From NCBI GenBank assembly GCA_003427395.1, contig BFEA01000452.1, positions 860,448-924,447 on the forward strand: a stretch of DNA of 64,000 bases, written 5' to 3'. This DNA is from Chara braunii. Lineage: Eukaryota; Streptophyta; Charophyceae; Charales; Characeae. The first letter of the stretch is position 1. Each line of letters opens with the position of its first letter. The notes under the pieces are model-generated. The model saw only the letters and a list, made by a program, of their open reading frames with translations. It was not told where the DNA came from and made no database searches. Positions 57,321-64,000 of this stretch are shown piece by piece. The position numbers and the translations under genes are program-made.

Positions 57321-57782
57321 GACATTTCAAAAAGAAAAAGAAAAAGAAAAAAGCCTGCCAATACTTACATGGTGTTTGCCAGCTCGAGAACCTGTGCAAC
57401 CGGTTGCTCTTTGTCATCCGGCCAACTGGAACTACGCCTAGTACATCCCAATTGCTGCTACGTAGTCCTCATACGGCTTCTGCTGCTGTCCCTTTTCCAC
57501 TGTCAGCACTACCGACACACCTAGCACATCTCACGTTGTTACTACAACGTTAACTTCACGACGATCGCAACTCCAGTCACATACACATACATGTGCTCTG
57601 GCCGCTGCTCTCAGTCACGGCGAAACTCCAGAAAATGATCAAACGCTGTAATAACGCCTATTGCAACGCCACCGATTGGGAGTGCGGATTCGACGCTCGT
57701 ACGCATATTCCGACTCTGCCGTGATTTACTTTCCGCGTCGAACACGTCGTCGTTGTGGCTTTCCATAAGTGCTTAGACGTTG

Positions 57783-57982
<200 letters not shown>

Positions 57983-58726
57983 TTCGGCCACCGACCTACT
58001 TGTCTGCCTACCTACGTACCTACCTCCGTAACTAGGGACCTGCATACCCGGCTGCCTGCCTGCCTGCGTACTTTTTTTTCCTAGCCCCAGTGTCAGCTGG
58101 CGAATGTGATGTTTTTTTCCTTTCTCTTTTATTCTGGTTCAAAGACGGCGCTTGCTATTCTGGAGGACGTCTGACCGGTTCCTCTCCGCAGGTAAGTGAT
58201 AATATGACAGAAAAAGCCAACGCCCTCCAAGTCTGTTAAAGGCAGGCAGTGACAAAGTTGATTCGAGTAAAATTGCTCATGTGGGAAGGACAAGACTACG
58301 ACTTTTTGGGGTGGCATACTCCTTTTTGAGGTAAGTTTCTCCTCCATTCCTGGCCGGCATTCGCTTTGTGGATGCTCCCGAGTTCTTTCCGCTTCATCCC
58401 CCTGTCCCTGTGTGGGGATGGAATCGCTGCTATCTTCCCAGCTTTTGGTTTACCATTTCCTAGCTATGCTTCCCGCAAACAGGGCGAGCCAAAATAAGAA
58501 AACGCAGCAGCAGTCCCCCTGGTCATAAAAAGACACAAAGGTAAAAGGATAAGAAGGTCAAAAAATGTCCCGAGCTGGAAATCCCATCTTATCTTTCTTT
58601 GGCTGATTGATGCTCCATCATGAGCCGTTCTCCTCATTTCCATGTCAATCTACTCTTCACGCGTCTCCCGTTACCTCTGGAAGTACTTTGTTTTTTTTTT
58701 GTTTTTTGTTTTTTAATTAATGATTA
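57983..58726. other. No recognisable gene
   Basis: A run of tcctccgcaGGTAAGT-like splice-donor sequence at about 58190 is the only coding hint. No domain recognised. Confidence 0.4.
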
Positions 58727-58819
58727 GGACCATTTCTCGATTTATGCGTGTCATCCTTGCGCGGGGGCCATGCTAATCTTCTCTGTATCGTTCCAGTTTT
58801 AACGGATGTCCCGAAGGAC
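58727..58819 (-). ncRNA. U6 spliceosomal snRNA, near-intact copy
   Basis: Read from 58819 on the minus strand, the 93 bases match U6 from the 5' stem-loop (GTCCTTCGGGAC) through the ACAGAGA box, the AGC triad (TTAGCATGG) and the 3' GAAATGGTCC end. Differences from the usual plant sequence are few: one base pair shorter in the 5' stem and CCCCCGCGC in place of CCCCTGCGC. U6 pairs with U4 and U2 and sits in the spliceosome catalytic core. An AATATGTA, 24-31 bases upstream, is at the usual TATA position. However, no T-run terminator follows; the 3' flank is A-rich on the minus strand. It may be a gene or a recent retrocopy. Confidence 0.8.
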
Positions 58820-58850
58820 AAGAACGCTGTTGAGGTGGTGCGTACATATT
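58820..58850 (-). promoter_or_regulatory. Candidate U6 upstream region with TATA-like box
   Basis: AATATGTA on the minus strand spans positions -31 to -24 from the U6 start, the position of the TATA box in plant pol III U6 genes. No clear upstream sequence element (TCCCACATCG type) was seen beyond it. Confidence 0.35.
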
Positions 58851-59031
58851 AAAAAAACAACAACAAAGGAACAGACAATCCTGCACAAGAGAAAGGGGGA
58901 ACATAAGAAACCTCCGGAAAAGGAAAACATTACGGCACCTAATCTGCCAAATGCAAATCACGCGTAAGTGACAGAACGCACTCAGCGCTGGTAGTTAACG
59001 AAACAGAACGCAATCAGACCCTATCAGCGGA

Positions 59032-59307
59032 ATTTTGATTTGCGTTCCTTTTTTTTTTTTTTTTTTTTTTTTTTTTCAAAAGAGGTGAGCTATTGACGAA
59101 ACTTTAGCTCATAAAAGCTTCAACATGTCTGGTGAGTCTAACGGCAAACCTTTGGGAGCCAGCCGAACATAACACTCTGAAAACCAATGCCACTCCTCTA
59201 GGTCCCCTACCCACCCGTAAAGCTGTTTCCAATCTTAGCCTAACCGACTTCGGCCGAGATACCACCTGTAGAGCCTAATCCGGCTCCAACCATTTTGATT
59301 TGCGTTC
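59032..59307 (-). mobile_element. Unidentified poly(A) retroposon with 16-bp TSD
   Basis: ATTTTGATTTGCGTTC occurs exactly at 59032-59047 and 59292-59307. Between them, on the minus strand, is a ~215-base body starting GGTTGGAGCCGGATTAGGC and a poly(A) tail of 28 bases (59049-59076). This is the signature of LINE-mediated retroposition. The body has no clear A and B boxes and is not 7SL, 5S or U-snRNA as far as I can tell. Confidence 0.85.
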
Positions 59308-59639
59308 TCTCTCTTGGTGTGTTGGTGTCGGAATTCATTTCCCTATATATGTTTGCAATTCTTTCAAGTGTGCATATCTGTGTCTGCTTCTCCGATTGTT
59401 CTCTACTGTGTAATTTCCATCAGCGGGTCTCTTGTTTTGTCGATCCATTCCGCCATCTCACCCGATATCTTCGGCTTTTCCTACATTCGTGAAAAACATC
59501 TGCCTCTGTCTGAATGAACGGGCCCATAATTTTGTTCTGGGTATGTCCATACTTTGCGCATTCCGGTAGTTGGTTGTAACTGCAATTCTGCGGTACCAAC
59601 CTGGGTCCCCCTCAGTCCTGGGCATGCAAATAATTTCCA

Positions 59640-59780
59640 CCGGCAATTTTCCCTTTTCCAAATAAAGGGACGCTGGACCCGGTTTCCAGCAGGTGAAGCT
59701 CCCCACCAATGGAAAGGAGGCATCCGACGGAGGATGCCACAGTGGGATGATCATATCAGACTCTGCGGTAAGCCCCGAAG
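59640..59780. repeat. Repeat shared in inverse orientation with ~63.5 kb
   Basis: On the minus strand TTGGTGGGGAGCTTCACCTG plus CTGGAAACCGGGTCCAGCGTCC matches plus-strand TTGGTGGGAGTTGCACCTGC plus CGGAAAACGGGTCCAGTGTCC at about 63519-63562. A 188-codon minus-strand frame (59458-60024) covers it, but an antisense frame of 125 codons is open as well. Confidence 0.6.
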
Positions 59781-60060
59781 ATGTTAAATTCCGAAAAAAA
59801 AAGAAAGAAAAAAGAGACCTGAAGACCAAAACTCCTTCGAGCCCAGAATTGGATCTCTTCCTTGTGTCTCGAAAGGTACTCTGCTTATTGTTTTCCCCCC
59901 AAGTCCGCAGGGATCCGATCCTCCAGCAATCCCCATCATCATCTGGGACTCGACCTTTGTTCCAGTCTTCCAGAAAATCATTGATTAGAGCATTATCGAC
60001 CTCCCTCCTCTCACGGCGACGCACCCGAATTCACAAGGCCCTGATTGACCGAACTACCGT

Positions 60061-61420
60061 AGGCCCGTAGGGGGGTCGAACTTGTACTAATAACAATTCA
60101 CATTGTTGAGGTCTGCGAGGCGGCTGGGTTAGGTTAGGACCAGTAACAATGAAGTCCATCAGTCGAAACCCGGGTCGACTCGTCATTACGGGTTCAGCGT
60201 GTGAGGCCAGCCCTGTCCTGACTTTAAAAGAAGAACTGAACGGATAGAGGGCCTGAAAAAATGGGGTAAGAAAACTTGAAAAAAAATAAAATTGGGTTAA
60301 TCGACCGTTCAGTATGATTAATGTTTTTTTTTTTTTTTTTACGACTGATGTTTTATGATTGCTAGTCGGCCAGCCGCTCAGTTTGATAATTAATAATTAT
60401 CAATCGACCATTATATGTCGGTTCCCGTAGGCAATTTATGCACTCGAAAAGGTCTGACCCCCTTGACGTTTCCCGTGCCCGACCGCCATATTGCCTGCCC
60501 TCAATTCTGCGTCGAGAGAGCAAAACCCACAGGTCGTTTTCTGTGCCTCTCTCTCTAATCCCTTGGCGTTCCGCCAAGCGCGCCTGCCTGCCTGCCTGCC
60601 TGCCTGCCTTCCTTTCTAATTCTCCTTCTCCTCCGTTCAATCATTGCATCTCTTTTCCTATTGGGGTAATAGAAAAAGGGAGGAGTAGATAACCAACCAC
60701 CAGCTCATGTTTGGGAATGCCCGAACTATGCCCGAACCATCTCGGTCAGCAATCAACTGGGTGGAATGCAGATGCCCAGGTCCACAGGTGCATGATCTGC
60801 ACCTGGTCACTGAGGATGGCCAGGTGCGATTCGCCTGTGCTAATTTTGTACTTGAAGACTCAAAGATAAACGGCCCCTGTTGAAATGTAAATGTAGATGG
60901 ACAGACGGTTCAACTTCAACCGCGCCGTGTATTCTGACTGATCGAGTATTGCCCTTTCGATATCAGTGGTCCTTTCAAACAGACATAAATGGACCATGTT
61001 GGCATGCGCACAGAAAGCCGCCTACCCCCTCCCCTGGGTTTGGATTTCTGAAAAAGACCGGGCCGTGCGAGTTTCCCTGAATAGAAAAAGGCGTGGTCAT
61101 TATCGCTCTATTTTTTTCAGTACAGGTATGACTATGCCTTCTGTTCGAGGAAAGACGGTAATCAGCTGCTTCAGGAACACAGTAGCAGCCTCTCCATGTG
61201 GGATTTGGCATGTTACGCTTCATAATGATAATAATGTGATTTAAAGCACCACTCTGTCTGACAAAGTTCTCCCGTGAATCATTCTGCACGAGCGTCCGAA
61301 TGCTGTATGTATTCCATGCCCGTTTACATTGAAAATACTTGAAGTCCCCTTGCATACTGACGTGTCTAGCTGGCAGATGAGGTCCGGGACAGCCGTGGTT
61401 CAAAAAAACTGGAATGTGGT
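60061..61420. other. No recognisable gene
   Basis: T run at 60325-60342 and CTGC repeats at 60583-60608. No domain, complete tRNA or terminal repeat recognised. Confidence 0.45.
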
Positions 61421-61421
61421 A

Positions 61422-61741
61422 CCGACGGCCCTATAGCTCAGCTGGGACACCCATTCGTAGACCCGAGTTCGAATGCAGATGCAACCAGATAACCAGAGTA
61501 TATGGCAGCGTTCGAGCCGCGGTTGCGTTTGGCCATGGGCCGCCCAGCGTGGTTTCCCTGTAAGCTTAAGCTGGATGGTGTTTCCAGTACTTCCTCTCCG
61601 GGTTGATTGTGAGGTTCCCCGGCCTCATTCCCTTGTGATATTTAATGAAATCTGAACTTTTTTGAGTAAACCGTCCTGAATTACCTGTGGCCGATCAGTT
61701 CAGCTCAATGATGATATGTCAAGGTCGGTCGCCCTTTCTCT
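61422..61741 (+). mobile_element. tRNA-derived SINE copy 3, long form
   Basis: A box TAGCTCAGCTGG (61434-61445) and B box GAGTTCGAATGC (61465-61476) head the element. The 3' domain CTGAATTACCTGTGGCCGAT plus CAGTTCAGCTCAATGATGAT and GTCAAGGTCGGTCGCC at about 61674-61731 matches copies 1 and 2. About 180 extra bases lie between head and tail. A C run and two A runs follow. Confidence 0.7.

Positions 61742-61765
<24 letters not shown>
61742..61765. repeat. Homopolymer of 24 C followed by A runs
   Basis: C24, then A13 and A9 with single C interruptions; another A21 lies at about 61816-61836. Confidence 0.95.
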
Positions 61766-61775
<10 letters not shown>

Positions 61776-61968
61776 AAAACAAAAAAAAACAGGCATGTGA
61801 ATATGGATAAGACCGAAAAAAAAAAAAAAAAAAAAGATAAGTCCGTATGTCAGCACATAGTTCGTTTAGTACCTGGAGTGTAGGTGACTGCGCGTGCATT
61901 CTGTCAGCGACTGGGATGATAGTTCGGGTTCTGCGAGCGGCGTACTATCGAAAGTTGCACTTTTCTAG

Positions 61969-62094
61969 TTTGGGGTCATTCCATTTCTCGATTTTTTATG
62001 CGTGTCATCCTGTATTGCGCAGGGGCCATGCTCTTCCTTCTCTGTATGGTTCCAATTTTAACGGATGTCCCGAAGGACTTTGGGGTCATTCCAT
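61969..62094 (-). pseudogene. U6 snRNA retropseudogene with 16-bp TSD
   Basis: A U6 copy on the minus strand from 62080 to about 61981 is flanked by TTTGGGGTCATTCCAT at 61969-61984 and 62079-62094. It keeps GTCCTTCGGGACATCC and ACAGAGA but has AAGAGC in place of TTAGC, an extra ATA-type insertion near the GCGCAA segment and AAAAAT in the 3' part. Direct repeats around a full-length damaged snRNA mark a retroposed copy. Confidence 0.9.
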
Positions 62095-62349
62095 ATGCAC
62101 GGAACTTGCTCCATTCTGCGCATTTCCTTTTCGGGGCGCCTGTCTTTTATTCGCTCGCTGACTTCCCGTCATTCACAGGAATAGACAGACAGCGAAGTGC
62201 AGGCCATGCACGTGAACATACACGCGAGACGCCGGTGCACTGTCAGTGGCCTATATGGGGCAAAATGTTTCCCCGTGGCCCAATACTCTGAGTAGATCCC
62301 TTTTCTTTTCCCTCCCCGCTCTTCCCCCCGCCCCCTTGTCTTTTCAGAA

Positions 62350-62506
62350 ATAGCGACGCCCTTGAGATATCCTCATCGAACTGACCGCCCCAAGGTAATG
62401 CAGAATTGTGGTATTTTGTTCATCTGCTTCCAGTGGAGTTCGAACTCAGGTCTGTATTTCGGCAACTCAGGAGGGGGTGTACTGAGCTACGCCAGTTGGT
62501 ACACCT
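62350..62506 (-). mobile_element. tRNA-derived SINE copy 2
   Basis: On the minus strand: A box TAGCTCAGTACA (62478-62489), B box GAGTTCGAACTCC (62435-62447), GAAATACAGACC between them as in copy 1, then TTACCTTGGGGCGGTCAG and GATGAGGATATCTCAAGGGC. No clear target duplication was found. A pyrimidine-rich plus-strand stretch to the left stands where the A-rich tail should be. Confidence 0.75.
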
Positions 62507-63840
62507 CCCCAAGTTAACAAGGCGTCACCACTGAAAGAAAGGGGACGATAATGATTGGCTTAATAATTAAGCAAACGAACGAAATTGTCCCTTGATGTCT
62601 ATCAAATACCTGCAGTAGCTGGATCGATAAGTATGGACTTGGATGTGTGCAGCATCATGGTAGTGATCATACATGCATTTGGCTGCCTTCACGTTGTAGT
62701 TACATTCGTACGGATTCGGCAGTTTTGGAAATACACTCTACCGGCAAAAACATCAAACAATCATGATTCAGACAGGAGGTGGCAGTGTGCCCTATAGGGT
62801 TATGGACACCCATCATAACCCACCCATTGATACTGCGGAATCCCGGAAGTACCTTAGCGCTGTCAGCTCGCACCCTGGCATCTCGTAGTACAGGTGAAGA
62901 AAACACACCTGTGCGCCCGCATTACGAGGCACATTAAGACAACCCTAATTTCTTTCGGGCTCATTGAAACCTGATCAAGCTGTCTGTTTTTTTTTTGTTT
63001 TTTTTGTTTTTTTTTTGTAAAGAACACCCACATTTTCTAGGTGTGATGGTACGAGCATTCACACCTGGCAACTTGGTAAGCATGCGAGATCACCGGCCAT
63101 TGGCCATTGTACAACGGCGTTGTGCCCGTGCCAGGGAGAATCTTCAAGTGGGGAACTCGGGGTTTCACCGTTCGCAAACCTTTTTTTTTTTTTTTTTTTT
63201 TGTTGTTGTTGTAAGAGAGATTAGGAATTGCACTTCTGACTTGTTTTTTATTAGATGTTGCTTGCACGTCTGTTAGCATTCAGCCACGGGGCACGCATCC
63301 ATGATCTACGGAAGAATTGAGGAGTATCCTCAGCAGAAATACAGAATGACCCGGCAAGTCATGTCGTGGTTCCAACCGATCTTATCTTGCCAGTCCTCTT
63401 CACCTCCTTCGGCTGATGCACGCTGCCGGTTTCTTTTTCTTTTGGATCAAACATCAGCCAGGCCTTCCTGCTAACAGTACCCACGCGTGAGAGGAATTGC
63501 CTCATAGATGACTCCCGTCTATTGGTGGGAGTTGCACCTGCCGGAAAACGGGTCCAGTGTCCATTACAAGCGGATAAAAGGTCTGAAATGGATAAGTACG
63601 TGCTGCTTCCGCCTCCTGTGGAAGTACTAGTCCTCCCTCTCGTTCCACAGATGTCTTGAGAAAACCAATTGGTTGTTCTCAGAAAAAGGAATCCACTTGC
63701 AAACGGACGCCCAGGCTTTATGCATAGACTGTTGGGCCCGAACAGGGCCCAAATTCCTTCGGTAGCCCTGAGTTTCCTCCATTCAGCGAGAATGAGGTTT
63801 CTCAGGGAAGCTTTATCATTTATTTATTTTTTACACAAAA
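62507..63840. other. No recognisable gene; two T-rich runs
   Basis: T runs at 62988-63017 and 63181-63201 could be tails of minus-strand retroposons. No domain recognised. Confidence 0.4.
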
Positions 63841-63870
63841 GGAAAACTTTATTACAGACCGGGAAACGGG
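63841..63870 (-). promoter_or_regulatory. Candidate polyadenylation signal and A-rich tail on the minus strand
   Basis: AATAAA on the minus strand (about 63850-63855) is followed after 16 bases by AAAAAATAAATAAA. This could be the 3' end of a minus-strand transcript or its retrocopy whose body runs beyond the window. Confidence 0.3.
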
Positions 63871-64000
63871 CCGGGTGTCCCTCACATCAATAGCCACGGT
63901 TTGCGGGGATGAGCCAGGCTCTCCGCCCAGGCTTAACCCCACCGCAGCAAACGAACATTGACCAGACGAGTCTTGGACTTGTATAAGTCCCTCAACCTGC

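Noticed and set aside
59458-60024. 188-codon minus-strand frame
   Set aside because: No recognised domain, includes a poly-F stretch over an A-rich tract, and a 125-codon frame is open on the other strand. Kept only as part of a repeat finding.

Overview
This window reads as nuclear DNA of a large, repeat-rich eukaryotic genome, not as a prokaryotic, organellar or viral segment. The signs are many microsatellites ((TAA)n, (CT)n, (CA)n, GAAA, long homopolymers), LTR retrotransposons, hAT-type DNA elements, tRNA-derived SINEs, U6 snRNA copies, scattered N bases and almost no sustained coding sequence. The chromodomain Ty3/gypsy element with an initiator-Met primer site, a second element with a tRNA-Asp-like primer site, and plant-like U6 copies fit the green lineage, perhaps a charophyte alga; that assignment is inference. 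I found no intact ordinary host protein gene. Every convincing coding sequence is transposon-derived and broken.

Layout. 1-6.8 kb: simple repeats, a tRNA-like SINE with a (TAA)n tail, and a 15-unit hairpin satellite with a three-unit higher-order period (2.7-3.5 kb). 6.8-9.0 kb: a diverged LTR-like sequence split by a 1471-bp hAT-type element with an exact 8-bp target duplication. 9008-17194: a nearly complete but dead Ty3/gypsy chromovirus on the minus strand with two 917-bp LTRs, primer site, gag, protease, RT, RNase H (split by a 382-bp insertion) and integrase C-terminus with chromodomain; the integrase core is deleted. Several LTR-like relatives abut (TAA)n tracts. 17.2-24.7 kb: microsatellite-rich DNA with a few tRNA-like remnants.

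24721-37215: a second LTR element on the plus strand. Two very long LTR-like repeats (5593 and 4344 bp) flank a 2.56-kb interior that holds a tRNA-Asp-like primer site, an AT-rich intron-like segment and a broken gag-like frame. It looks like a LARD (large retrotransposon derivative). A third LTR fragment lies at 40.67-41.13 kb. 38.1-39.4 kb holds two families of hairpins with conserved cores and stems that differ in sequence but still pair.

44-64 kb: retroposon-rich DNA with at least three copies of one tRNA-derived SINE family (one with an 11-bp target duplication), three U6-related sequences (one near-intact, one retropseudogene with 16-bp target duplication, one 5' fragment), an unidentified poly(A) retroposon with a 16-bp target duplication, a foldback element, a degenerate array around a TGCAAGATAACAGCC core, and a homopolymer of exactly 100 C.
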